A DNA stretch of 64,000 nt, from assembly GCF_011065895.1 (NCBI RefSeq), contig NZ_JAALCR010000008.1:1-64000 (forward strand), read 5' to 3'. Positions 34,543-43,355 of the stretch are shown here, in pieces. Under the pieces are notes generated by a model that saw only the letters and a list, made by a program, of their open reading frames with translations, did no database searches and had not been told where the DNA came from. Every line of letters begins with the position of its first letter. Position 1 is the stretch's first letter. This DNA is from Paludisphaera rhizosphaerae. GTDB taxonomy: Bacteria > Planctomycetota > Planctomycetia > Isosphaerales > Isosphaeraceae. The position numbers and the translations under genes were made by a program.

Positions 34543-35246
34543 CCTCGGCCCTCGTCGTTCGACTTGCGTCTGCGAATGTCTGCCCGCAACCGATGATCGG
34601 GTTCCATCGAGATTCGCAGAAAGTCCCGCCGCTCGCGTCCCCGGACCGGACGAGAACCCACCACAGTCGGCCTCTGAAGTCCCCGCCCGAATCCGTGGAG
34701 ACCTGTGAACAGAAATCCCGTGTTGGGGGTAAACTTCGAGTAAGGAGAGACTCCCGACGCGAGTCCTTCGGAACCTCGGCCGGCTTACGACGATGGCCGC
34801 TCATCGGCGTGCGTCGACCGCAAGACGGTCGCCGACCGTATGCCTCCCGGGACGGGCGTTCCGAAGTTAGCTGGTGGAGGAGGAGACTCGGCTTATCGCC
34901 AAACGAAGCCAAACGCATCGTGTCGCAAATAGCCTGAATACCAGGCCTTGCGTTCGTCGTCGAGACTCGAAGCATGAGCAAACGGACCCAGTCGAAGCCG
35001 AAAGTGACGGGGCGCAGAGGCAGAGCAGGGCTCAACATGACCTCCCCTCTGAAATCCGGCCTCTGCGGCGTTGTCACAGTGTTGGAAAACACGCAAATGC
35101 GGACGAGCGAAGCCATTGATCGCACAACCGCAACATGCTTGAAAATAGCAACTTGCAACTGAAACCCAGGCTCGCCTTCGGAGCGATCGAAGCCAAAATC
35201 AAAGCCAACGACGTGGCGAGTGGCCATCGACATCAGGAGATCGGCG
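34543..35246. other. Long gene-free region upstream of divergent genes
   Basis: These 704 bases hold no convincing gene. It contains several CGAAGCC words: ACGAAGCC at 34903-34910, TCGAAGCC at 34992-34999 and 35187-35194, and a CAAAGCC at about 35200-35207. They resemble the phased repeats at 6.5 kb. The local G+C drops toward 35.1-35.2 kb. Promoters for the ECF gene (leftward) and the small anchored protein (rightward) must lie here. Confidence 0.5.
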
Positions 35247-35741
35247 ATGATGCGGAACGCACTGATCCTTCTCGGAGTCTTCGTCCTCGGCACCACGTCC
35301 CTGATGGGCCTGCTGGTGGCGACATCCCCGAAGCTGCCGGCGGGGGCCGTGGCTCCCAGCCCCGAAACGAAGAAGGCGGATCAACCGTCGTTCCACGTCA
35401 GCCCCGGCAATCGCTACGACGTGTATTACTCGTTCCGATCGGGTGAGCCTTCGGTCTATCGAGGCTGTATGTTCCTGGGCTTCACCGATCGGGGCCTTGA
35501 GATCGGCGAGTCGGAGGCGCGCGGCGAAGGGTCGGGAGGATCGACCTATCTGAAGCTCTCGTCCTCGAGCGACGGCTACGGCGTCGACCACTTCCAGCAC
35601 TGGCTGGTCCTTCAACTGACCGACGGCCGCAAGGCATTCCTTCCCCCCTCGGCGGTGCTCTACTTCGAGGAGGCCCAGCCGCTGCCTGTGGTGGTTCGAG
35701 AAGGAACCGCAACCCCGGAAGCCCCCGCGTCTGCGAGGTGA
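35247..35741 (+). CDS. Membrane-anchored hypothetical protein, 164 aa
   Basis: ATG 35247 has AGGAGA six bases upstream. Residues 4-25 are one hydrophobic segment (NALILLGVFVLGTTSLMGLL), a signal anchor or uncleaved signal. The rest is a predicted extracytoplasmic domain with beta-rich stretches (NRYDVYYSFRSGEPSVYRGC, HWLVLQLTDGRKAFLPPSAV). No family is recognised. It reads towards proS in the same direction but 90 bases away. Confidence 0.7.
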   Translation: MMRNALILLGVFVLGTTSLMGLLVATSPKLPAGAVAPSPETKKADQPSFHVSPGNRYDVYYSFRSGEPSVYRGCMFLGFTDRGLEIGESEARGEGSGGSTYLKLSSSSDGYGVDHFQHWLVLQLTDGRKAFLPPSAVLYFEEAQPLPVVVREGTATPEAPASAR

Positions 35742-35832
35742 ACCCGTCTCTCCTCGGTCGTCTCCATCTGGTAGACTGCTCGGGACGACTTCGTCCCTAG
35801 CTTGCAGGCCAGAATCCCGGAGGAACGCCCCC

Positions 35833-37611
35833 GTGCGGTGGTCCAGCGCCCTGATCCCGACGCTCAAGGAAACCCCGGCCGACGCCGTCGCGCCCAGCCA
35901 TATCTTGCTCATGCGCGCCGGGATGATCCGGCAACTGGGGGCCGGCGCGTACACCTACCTGCCGCTGGGGCTCCGCGTCCTTCGGAAGGCTGAGGCCATC
36001 ATCCGCGAAGAGATGGACGCCGCCGGCGCGCTCGAACTCCTCATGCCCGCCCTCCAGCCGATCGAGCTGTGGAAGGAGTCCGGCCGGTTCGAGACCTTCG
36101 GCGACCTGCTGATGAAGCTGAACATCAGCGGCGGACACCACATGGCCCTCGGGCCGACGCACGAAGAGGTCATCACGGACCTCGTCCGCGACCTGATCAA
36201 CTCCTACAAGCAGCTTCCGATCACGCTCTATCAGATCCAGACCAAGTTCCGCGACGAGCCCCGGCCGCGGTTCGGCATCCTCCGAACCCGCGAGTTCATC
36301 ATGAAGGACGCCTACAGCTTCGACGCCGACGTCGACCAGCTCAACTCGAGCTACGACGCGATGTACGAGGCCTATTGCCGGACCTTCGACCGCTGCGGCC
36401 TGCCGTACGTCATCGTCGAGGCCGAGTCCGGCCCGATCGGCGGCGACGCCTCCCACGAGTTCATGGTTCCCTGCTCGACGGGCGAGGACAAGGTTATCCA
36501 GTGCCTCTCCTGCGGCTACGCCGCCAACCAGGAGAAGGCCGAGGTCGGCCCGTCGAAGGAGCCGGCCGCGAAGGCCGTCGCCGACGCTCCGCCCTACCAG
36601 GCCGTGCCGACCCCGGGCCAGAAGACCATCAAGGACGTCTGCGCGTTCCTCAAGGTTGAAGAGAAGACCTCGGGCAAGCTGCTGGTCTACGTGGCCGACG
36701 GCAAGCCAGTCGCCGTGCTGCTGCGGGGCGACCACGAGGCCAACGAGGCCAAGGTCCGCCGGGCCTTCGGCGCGGCGACGCTCGCGCCGGCCGACGCCGA
36801 CGTGATCCTCAAGTCCACCGGGGCGCCGATCGGCTTCCTGGGTCCGGTCGCCATCAAGATCCCGCTCGTCATCGACCCGGCGGTCGCCGCGCTGGAGACG
36901 GTCGTGGTCGGCGGCAACGAGGTCGACGTCCACCTGACGGGCGTCGTCCCCGGCCGCGACTTCAAGCTCGACCGCGTCGTCGACGTTCGCAACGCCGACG
37001 AGGGCGACCCCTGCCCGCGCTGCGGGGCCGCGATGGTCGTCAAGGCGGGGCTGGAAATCGGCCACGTCTTCAAGCTGGGGACGAAGTACTCCAAGGCGAT
37101 GGGCGCGACCTACCTCGACGAGAAGGGGACCGAGGTCGACGTCATCATGGGGTGCTACGGCATCGGCGTGAACCGGATCGTCGCGGCGGCCGTCGAGGCC
37201 GGCCACGACGCCAACGGCATCATCTGGCCGCTGAACCTCGCTCCGTACCAGGTGGCCGTCGTGCCGCTCCAGGTCAAGGACGCCGCCGTGATGGAGACGG
37301 CCGAGGCCATCGAGCAAAAGCTCACGGCCGCCGGCTTCGACGTGATCCTCGACGACCGCGACCAGCGTCCGGGCTTCAAGTTCAAGGACGTCGACCTGGT
37401 CGGCTTCCCGCTCCGCGTCGTCATCGGCGAGCGTGGGCTGAAGGAAGGGAAGATCGAGATCAAGTGGCGGGCCGAGGCCGAGCCGAAGACTGTACCGCTG
37501 GAGACCGCCGCAGACTCGATCCTCGCCGAGTTGAAGGCCGCCGAGGAGAAGCTCCACAGCACCTGTCTGGTCAATCGTGAGAAGCGCCGGGAGGCGAAGT
37601 CGTCATCATGA
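35833..37611 (+). CDS. proS: Prolyl-tRNA synthetase
   Basis: A 592-residue class II aminoacyl-tRNA synthetase of the bacterial type with an editing insertion. The catalytic core begins with PTLKETPADAVAPSHILLMRAG. Motif 2 is TKFRDEPRPRFGILRTREFIMKDAYSF and motif 3 the GCYGIGVNRIVAA region. The INS editing domain occupies about 230-385 (VCAFLKVEEKTSGKLLVYVADG). The anticodon-binding domain is C-terminal. It starts at GTG 35833 with GGAGG about ten bases upstream. The stop overlaps the next start (ATGA). Confidence 0.97.
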   Translation: MRWSSALIPTLKETPADAVAPSHILLMRAGMIRQLGAGAYTYLPLGLRVLRKAEAIIREEMDAAGALELLMPALQPIELWKESGRFETFGDLLMKLNISGGHHMALGPTHEEVITDLVRDLINSYKQLPITLYQIQTKFRDEPRPRFGILRTREFIMKDAYSFDADVDQLNSSYDAMYEAYCRTFDRCGLPYVIVEAESGPIGGDASHEFMVPCSTGEDKVIQCLSCGYAANQEKAEVGPSKEPAAKAVADAPPYQAVPTPGQKTIKDVCAFLKVEEKTSGKLLVYVADGKPVAVLLRGDHEANEAKVRRAFGAATLAPADADVILKSTGAPIGFLGPVAIKIPLVIDPAVAALETVVVGGNEVDVHLTGVVPGRDFKLDRVVDVRNADEGDPCPRCGAAMVVKAGLEIGHVFKLGTKYSKAMGATYLDEKGTEVDVIMGCYGIGVNRIVAAAVEAGHDANGIIWPLNLAPYQVAVVPLQVKDAAVMETAEAIEQKLTAAGFDVILDDRDQRPGFKFKDVDLVGFPLRVVIGERGLKEGKIEIKWRAEAEPKTVPLETAADSILAELKAAEEKLHSTCLVNREKRREAKSSS

Positions 37612-37910
37612 CCGAGCCGACCGCCGAACCGCGCAAGTCGCAGCCGGCCAGCCCCATGCAGACGGCCTACATCCTGCTGGGGCTGATGTCGCTGGTCTGC
37701 TTCGGCGGTCCGTTCGCGCTGGCCTTGCTCCTTTCGGGCGGCGAGCGGTCGGGATGGCCTCCCGACCGCACCGTCGAATGGGTGGGGATGTACGGCCTGC
37801 TCGCCCTGTTCACGGTCCTGTTCCTTGCCTGTTTGACGATCCGCCTCTGGCTGATCAAACCGACGAAGCCGACGCCGCCCGACGACGACGACCGTCCGGC
37901 CGTTTCCTGA
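37608..37910 (+). CDS. Small two-helix membrane protein
   Basis: 100 residues, translationally coupled to proS (ATGA overlap). Two membrane helices (TAYILLGLMSLVCFGGPFAL and YGLLALFTVLFLACLTIRLW) separate a short loop, and the C-terminus is acidic and Pro-rich. No family or function is recognised; coupling suggests cotranscription with proS but not a shared role. Confidence 0.7.
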   Translation: MTEPTAEPRKSQPASPMQTAYILLGLMSLVCFGGPFALALLLSGGERSGWPPDRTVEWVGMYGLLALFTVLFLACLTIRLWLIKPTKPTPPDDDDRPAVS

Positions 37911-38077
37911 GCCGCCCCCATGCCGCTGGTTATCCCTTTTGATTCCAGGATATCTGGAATTCACATCCGCGAGAAAGGAATGCCATGTTCGCTACCCACT
38001 TGCTGGATGATCACGAGGCTTGCTCAAATACCACCATGGGTTGACGTTCGTTAACGGCGGTGAAGAGAGGAAGGGCG

Positions 38078-39244
38078 ATGGCGACCCGGAAACTCTCGCG
38101 AGATGACCTTTGCCACTGTGGCAGCGGGCGGAAGTACAAAAAATGCTGCCTCGCCACGGACGAGTATCCGAGGCAGGACTACTCCGTCGAGCATCCTCAG
38201 CCTGTCTACGGCGAGGGAGCGATGCTCAATCGGACGAGGTCGGAATGCCCCGACCCACCTCAACCGAAGTCGATCGTATGCATCGGCGTGGACTACACCT
38301 TCGATGAGCTATTCGGTCGCGCCGAGGTTCGTTACTGCTTCCCCTCGGGTCAACTGGTCATCCTCGACGACGGATTCGTCTTGCCGGTCGAGCGGTTAGA
38401 GCCGGGAATGCGGATGCGGCTGGAGGACGGCCACATCGCCACCATCACCAATGTCGATGAGCCGAGAACCTGGGATCCCCCGTCGCGGACGCCCGATTCG
38501 GATGGTCGTTACGCACGGCGGGTCCTGGGTAAGATCAAGCGGACTGGCTTCGTCGTTCTCGATCTAGCGGTCGGCGGTCAGACCATCACAACGACTCCGG
38601 GCCATCCGTTTTGGTCGGTGGACCGGGGGGATTGGATTGCTGCTGGGGCATTGCGAATCGGTGAGCGCCTGCGGGCCGGCGACGGCGCGACCGTCACTGT
38701 CGAGGGGAAGAGTTCGCTCCGATATGGGCTCGTCGAACTGCACAATATCGAGGTCGAGGAGTTTCACACCTACTTCGTCGGCCGAGAGCGGGGCGGCGTC
38801 CTCGTACATAACGGCTTGGGTGGTGAGTGCGGCATCCCGAAACCAGCTTCACCCGACGGCGCGTCTGGTGGAGGTCGCATTCTATTCCGGGGGATGCGAG
38901 AGGATCCGAGCGGCGGCCCTTTGACAGGCCCGACGGCGAGAACACTGGGAGTCAGGCCGGGGGATGACATCCCCATGGTGGGTGACAGAGTCCAACCGGG
39001 CACTGGTGGCATGTCGGTCGCACCCGACAGCCCAACGAATCTCCCGGAGCATCGCCGTCCTTCTGAATTCGGAGGCACTGGCAAGGATCCAGTTTGGGGA
39101 ATCGGCACCGATTCATTGGGGGAAGACATCGTCTTCCGGCAAGACAAACCAACACATGGACTTCTCGAACCTGCAAGGGAGATGTCCATCGGGGAGTTTC
39201 AAGAGGCACTCGCGGATCTAGTATCCAGGTGGTTCAAGCTATGA
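38078..39244 (+). CDS. Polymorphic toxin candidate: SEC-C, Hint, Tse2-like ADP-ribosyltransferase
   Basis: 388 residues in three parts. (1) A SEC-C metal-binding motif at 12-24 (CHCGSGRKYKKCC). (2) A Hint/pretoxin autoprotease-like domain at about 87-246, with Cys87 in YCFPSGQLV, Thr-x-x-His at 172-176 (TTTPGHPFW), His230-Thr in EEFHTYFV and the closing VLVHN (His245-Asn246). (3) A C-terminal domain at 267-388 resembling Tse2-family toxins: LFRGMREDP, then PGTGGMSVAPD, LPEHRRPSEFGG, VWGIGTDSL, GLLEPAREMSIGEFQEALAD. No signal peptide is present, so the toxin is either used inside the cell or exported by an unidentified route. ATG 38078 has AGAGG eight bases upstream. It overlaps a candidate immunity gene. 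Confidence 0.8.
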   Translation: MATRKLSRDDLCHCGSGRKYKKCCLATDEYPRQDYSVEHPQPVYGEGAMLNRTRSECPDPPQPKSIVCIGVDYTFDELFGRAEVRYCFPSGQLVILDDGFVLPVERLEPGMRMRLEDGHIATITNVDEPRTWDPPSRTPDSDGRYARRVLGKIKRTGFVVLDLAVGGQTITTTPGHPFWSVDRGDWIAAGALRIGERLRAGDGATVTVEGKSSLRYGLVELHNIEVEEFHTYFVGRERGGVLVHNGLGGECGIPKPASPDGASGGGRILFRGMREDPSGGPLTGPTARTLGVRPGDDIPMVGDRVQPGTGGMSVAPDSPTNLPEHRRPSEFGGTGKDPVWGIGTDSLGEDIVFRQDKPTHGLLEPAREMSIGEFQEALADLVSRWFKL

Positions 39245-39483
39245 GGAATGGACGTCTTTCCGAGGACTTGGAAGAAGTCATCATGGCTGGGCACAATCTC
39301 CGAGAGATCGTCTCAGCCCTGCGCCAGTACCAACGTCGCGGCGTCACGCGCCAGGAAATCCAACTCGCTCTTGAAGCGTTGCGAGACCAGGCACGGGACG
39401 AGGCGATGGAGGATCGAATCCTGGAGGTCATGGATATCGTGAGTGGATTCTGCTCCCAAGAGAACACCGTTTGGGATAGCTGA
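39241..39483 (+). CDS. Candidate immunity protein for the Hint/Tse2-like toxin
   Basis: An 80-residue, largely helical, acidic protein (MRNGRLSEDLEEVIMAGHNL, then SALRQYQRRGVTRQEIQLAL and DRILEVMDIVSGFC). ATG 39241 overlaps the toxin stop as ATGA, so the two are translated together. No family is recognised. Its role as immunity is inferred only from coupling to a toxin, small size and acidity. Confidence 0.6.
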   Translation: MRNGRLSEDLEEVIMAGHNLREIVSALRQYQRRGVTRQEIQLALEALRDQARDEAMEDRILEVMDIVSGFCSQENTVWDS

Positions 39484-39533
39484 GGGTCGACTCACGGCAT
39501 AATCATGCGATGGACAGTCGGTGGGGGCTGCCG

Positions 39534-39842
39534 ATGTCGACCTTCCTTTACACCATCACGAATTGCGAACGCTCGGACAGGGGCGTCGTCCTCCTGCCGG
39601 GAATACCCTCGGGGCTGGTCAACCACCCCGAGGTGAAAGGAGTCAAACAGGGGACGATGATCGAGTTGAGACTCCCCGATGGAACCAATCGCCGCGCCGC
39701 GATCGTGAATTACGGGGTTCGAGTCCCCGTCGGCATGAGTCTTTCCAAGAATATCCTTGAAATGCCGTTCCAAATCACCGTGCCACAATCGACTGAAAAT
39801 GAGATCCCGCCCATCGGGACTGAAGTCTGGTTGCCCTCGTGA
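39534..39842 (+). CDS. Hypothetical beta-rich protein
   Basis: 102 residues starting MSTFLYTITNCERSDRGVVL, with alternating beta segments (GTMIELRLPDGTNRRAAIVN, then IPPIGTEVWLPS). It looks like a small beta-barrel; no family is recognised. ATG 39534 follows GGGGG by about five bases; an upstream ATG 39510 is possible. Its stop overlaps the next gene (GTGA). It lies next to the toxin-immunity pair and could be a further immunity or unrelated protein. Confidence 0.6.
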   Translation: MSTFLYTITNCERSDRGVVLLPGIPSGLVNHPEVKGVKQGTMIELRLPDGTNRRAAIVNYGVRVPVGMSLSKNILEMPFQITVPQSTENEIPPIGTEVWLPS

Positions 39843-41050
39843 GTGGGAAGCCGAACGACCTCCGCCTGCTGTTGACGTTCGGCCCCTTGCTGGCGGGGGC
39901 GGCGTTCGCCCTTTGCGCGGGCTCCTGCGCCGTCGCGCGGACGATGGCCCCGAGATGGGGGCTGCTGGACCGTCCCGGCGGCCACAAGGGGCATAAAGCG
40001 CCGGTACCGTTGGGCGGCGGCGTGGCGATCTGGCTGGCCGTGGTGCTGGTCGTGGGGGCGTGCGGGGCGGTCGTCCTGCTGGCCGGCTCCCAACTGCCGG
40101 AGGCCGTCGCGCGACACGTCGGCGGCGTCCGTGAACGGGCCGGCGAGTTGGCGACGATCCTCGGGCTGGCGACCGTCATGATGGTCATGGGGTTCGTCGA
40201 CGACCGCGTCAGCCTGAGCTGGAAGCCTCGGCTGGGGCTGCAACTGGGCTGTGCCGCGCTGGTGGCGGCGGCGGGCGTGAGGGTCACGCTGTTCGGACCG
40301 TTCACCCATCCGCTGATCGGCGGGCTGGTGACGACGGTCTGGATCACGGCGATGACCAACGCCTTCAACATGCTGGACAACATGGACGGCCTGGCCGCGA
40401 GCGTCGGCCTGATCGCGGCCTTGCTCTTCGGGGCGGCCCAGGCGGCGGTCGGCGGGCTGTTCGCACCGGCGGTCTTGCTGATCCTGGTGGGGGCGCTGGG
40501 TGGATTCCTGGTCCACAACCACGCCCCAGCGAGGCTCTACATGGGGGACGCCGGCAGCAACTTCCTGGGGTTCCTGCTGGGCTCGCTGACAGTGGCCGGG
40601 AACTTCTTCCAGGCGGGGCAGGCGTCCCCCTACGCCGTGCTCACGCCCTTGCTGGTGATGGCTGTGCCGCTGTACGACATGACCTCGGTGATCCTGATCC
40701 GGTTGAGCGAGGGCCGCAGCCCGTTCCAGCCGGACCGTCGCCATTTCTCGCACCGGTTGGTCGGGCGCGGCTTGACGCCGCCGCAGGCGGTCTGGACGAT
40801 TGACCTTGTGACCCTGGCGTGCGGCCTGGGGGCTCTGCTGCTCCACCGGCTCGATGCCTGGGGGGCGGCCGTGGTACTGGCCCAGACCGGCTGCCTGCTG
40901 GGGATCGTCGCGATCCTGGAGATGTCGGGGGCGGGGACGAGAACGGAGCGGACTCTTGGCCAGGCGCGGCTCGAAACCGCCGGGCCCCTCCAAACAGGGG
41001 CCGGGCGACCGCCGGGGAGCGACGAAACCGTCGTCGCCGAATCTTCCTGA
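39839..41050 (+). CDS. WecA/TagO-type UDP-sugar:undecaprenyl-phosphate transferase
   Basis: A 403-residue polytopic membrane protein of the MraY/WecA family, which links a sugar-1-phosphate to undecaprenyl phosphate at the start of surface polysaccharide synthesis. Signature segments are GLLDRPGGHKGHKAPVPLGG, FVDDRVSLSWKPRLGLQ, NAFNMLDNMDGLAA, MGDAGSNFLGFLLG and the cytoplasmic DRRHFSHRLV His motif. The start at GTG 39839 overlaps the preceding stop. The downstream O-antigen ligase-like gene suggests a joint role in glycan export or attachment. Confidence 0.92.
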   Translation: MSGKPNDLRLLLTFGPLLAGAAFALCAGSCAVARTMAPRWGLLDRPGGHKGHKAPVPLGGGVAIWLAVVLVVGACGAVVLLAGSQLPEAVARHVGGVRERAGELATILGLATVMMVMGFVDDRVSLSWKPRLGLQLGCAALVAAAGVRVTLFGPFTHPLIGGLVTTVWITAMTNAFNMLDNMDGLAASVGLIAALLFGAAQAAVGGLFAPAVLLILVGALGGFLVHNHAPARLYMGDAGSNFLGFLLGSLTVAGNFFQAGQASPYAVLTPLLVMAVPLYDMTSVILIRLSEGRSPFQPDRRHFSHRLVGRGLTPPQAVWTIDLVTLACGLGALLLHRLDAWGAAVVLAQTGCLLGIVAILEMSGAGTRTERTLGQARLETAGPLQTGAGRPPGSDETVVAESS

Positions 41051-43346
41051 CGATCTCGACCTCGGACCCGGGACTGAATTCTGGGCCGAGCGTCTCCGCC
41101 GCCTGGCGCTGGGGCTGCTCGCGGCGTTGATCGCCGCTCGCGCCTACTGGCCCAGCGAGCCGGCTTACAAGGAAGGGGCCGCCGCCGGTCTGAGCTGGGA
41201 CCTGGCGATCTTCCTGGTCGCCGCGCTGGCCCTCGTCTCCTCGATCTTCGCCGGCCGGTTCGTCTTCCGGCTGGCAGTCCCCGACGCCGCTGTCGCCGCC
41301 CTGATGTTTCTGGTCGCGGTCAGCTCGCAGCGTTCGCTCGACTGGCGGATCGGTGTGAACCTGGCGTGGGAATGGGCGGCGATGGGGGTCGCCTATCTGC
41401 TCCTACGCTGGTTGCCGAGGACCCGCGGGGAGTCCGCCGCCCTCGTCCTGGGGATGGTCGTCACCGCTTCCGCCGTCGCGGCCTACGGCATCTACCAGGG
41501 GGTGGTGGAGATCCCCCAGATCCAGGAGCAGTACCGGCGCAACCCCGAAGCGGCCCGGGAACAGATCGGCGTCTCGGGAGGCTCGGATCCGGCCGACGAG
41601 GTCCGTCGTCAGGCTTTGGAGAACCGCGTGCTCCAGTCGACGGAGGTCTTCGCGACCTTCGGCCTGGCGAACTCCCTTGCCGGCTTCCTCGTCGCCCCGC
41701 TGGTGCTGCTGATGGCGACGGCGCTCGAAGCCCTGGCCCGGAAGCCGGCCGTTGGGGCCTCGCGATGGCCTGCGATCCTGGGGGCGGCGATTCCTGGCCT
41801 CATCCTGCTGACCTGCCTGGTGATGGCCAAGGGGCTGAGCGCCTGGTTGGGGTTGGCGGTTGCCTCAGGGTTGCTGGTCTTGCGCGGTCTGCGGCTGGTC
41901 CCTCGGCGCGTCCTGATGGTGCTGGGGGTCGCCGGCGCGGTGGCCGTCGCTGGGCTGGTCGTCGCCGGCGTGGCGACCCGCCGCCTCGACGTCCAGATCC
42001 TGACCCAGGCGACGCGTTCGCTCCGATACCGCTTCGAGTACTGGCGGTCGACCTGGGCGATGATCACCGAGGACGCCCCCAGTTTCGGCAAGGCGATCCA
42101 GACCGGCAACTTCTGGAAGGGAGTCGGCCCGGGGAACTTCGGCACGCACTACGTCCGCTACAAGCTCCCCGAGGCCAGCGAGGAGATCCAGGACCCCCAC
42201 AACCTCTTCCTCGACGTCTGGTCGACGGCCGGCGTGTGGGCTTTCCTCGCGCTGGTCGCGGCGCTCGGCTCGGGGATCTGGATCCTGCTGACGCGCGGCG
42301 GCCAGTCCGAGGATGAGGACGCATCCCCCACCGACCGCCCCGCCTGGCTGCTCGTAGCGTCGGGGTTGGGCCTGGTGATGGTCCTCTTCCTGGGCCGCAT
42401 GAACCTGTTCATGGAAGACCTGCTGACGCGCTGGCTGGTGCTCCTTGTCTTCTGGGTCTTCTCAGCCGCCCTGCTGTCCCCGCTCTGGCGACTGGCCTGG
42501 CCGACGCCCTACGCCCTGGGCGCGGCGATGTCCGGCGTGACGATCGCCCTGCTGACCTCCGGCGGCGTGAGCTTCCCCGCGATCGCCATGATGCTCTGGG
42601 GGAGCCTGGCCCTGGGGCTGAACCTCCGCGATCCGGCCCCCAGCGGCCGGCTGCACTCCGTCGAGACGCTGATCCCCGTCGGCGCTCTGTCCCTGGCCTG
42701 GGCGGCGCTCATCGGCGGATTCTTCGGTGCGACGCTGCCGTTCTGGAAATCCGAGGCCGCCGTGGCGCGGGCCGAGGCCGCCATGCAGAGCCTGCCGCCG
42801 GACTACGATCGCGCCGAGACCGCCTACAAGGCCGCCGAAACCGCCGACCGCTATAACGTCCGCCCCTGGCTGGGGCACGCGTACCTGCAGTTGCTCGCCT
42901 GGCAGTCTCGCGGCTCCAAGGCGGCCGATCTGCGCTGGGAAACGATCCGGATTCTCCTGGAGCAGGCCGTCAAGCCTCCGCGGAATCCTGATTCCTGGGG
43001 GCTCTACAGCGAACGCGCGAGCACAGTGCGCGACCTGCTGCGGATCGTCGGGCCGAGTCTCTCGCCCCGCGAGATCCTCCAACTCCAGGCGGACGTCGTG
43101 AAGGCGACGCGCGTGGCGACGCGGCTCTACCCCAACAACCCCGTGCTCCACGGCCGGCTCGCCGAGGCCAGCGCCGAGATGTCCATGTTCCGGGACGCCG
43201 CCGACGAGGCGAACGAGGCGATCCGCCTCGACGCCCTCACCCCGCACGCCGACAAGAAGCTCCCGGACAGCATGCGCCGCCGCCTCCAGGAGAACCTCCC
43301 GAAGTGGACCGAACGGGCCGCCGGCTCCCCACAGGCGCCGATCTGA
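40956..43346 (+). CDS. O-antigen ligase/polymerase-like membrane protein with C-terminal repeats
   Basis: About 796 residues with roughly ten membrane helices. It has the Wzy/WaaL-type central loop and signature (FWKGVGPGNFGTHYVRYKLP, then IQDPHNLFLDVWSTAGVWAF). The C-terminal 200 residues are helical and TPR-like (RAEAAMQSLPPDYDRAETAY and later repeats). TTG 40956 is chosen because GGAG lies seven bases upstream. It overlaps the WecA-type gene by 95 bases, and the open frame extends to 40854. It likely polymerises or ligates a glycan made from the WecA-type intermediate. Confidence 0.8.
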   Translation: MARRGSKPPGPSKQGPGDRRGATKPSSPNLPDDLDLGPGTEFWAERLRRLALGLLAALIAARAYWPSEPAYKEGAAAGLSWDLAIFLVAALALVSSIFAGRFVFRLAVPDAAVAALMFLVAVSSQRSLDWRIGVNLAWEWAAMGVAYLLLRWLPRTRGESAALVLGMVVTASAVAAYGIYQGVVEIPQIQEQYRRNPEAAREQIGVSGGSDPADEVRRQALENRVLQSTEVFATFGLANSLAGFLVAPLVLLMATALEALARKPAVGASRWPAILGAAIPGLILLTCLVMAKGLSAWLGLAVASGLLVLRGLRLVPRRVLMVLGVAGAVAVAGLVVAGVATRRLDVQILTQATRSLRYRFEYWRSTWAMITEDAPSFGKAIQTGNFWKGVGPGNFGTHYVRYKLPEASEEIQDPHNLFLDVWSTAGVWAFLALVAALGSGIWILLTRGGQSEDEDASPTDRPAWLLVASGLGLVMVLFLGRMNLFMEDLLTRWLVLLVFWVFSAALLSPLWRLAWPTPYALGAAMSGVTIALLTSGGVSFPAIAMMLWGSLALGLNLRDPAPSGRLHSVETLIPVGALSLAWAALIGGFFGATLPFWKSEAAVARAEAAMQSLPPDYDRAETAYKAAETADRYNVRPWLGHAYLQLLAWQSRGSKAADLRWETIRILLEQAVKPPRNPDSWGLYSERASTVRDLLRIVGPSLSPREILQLQADVVKATRVATRLYPNNPVLHGRLAEASAEMSMFRDAADEANEAIRLDALTPHADKKLPDSMRRRLQENLPKWTERAAGSPQAPI

Positions 43347-43355
43347 CGTTGAGCC

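Noticed and set aside
35797..37557. 586-codon frame antisense to proS
   Set aside because: Leu/Val/Asp-rich shadow without domains; proS is unambiguous.
37985..38044. 19-codon frame just upstream of the SEC-C/Hint gene, with an AAAGGAA-like site
   Set aside because: Too short to support as a gene; could be a leader peptide but nothing else indicates attenuation.
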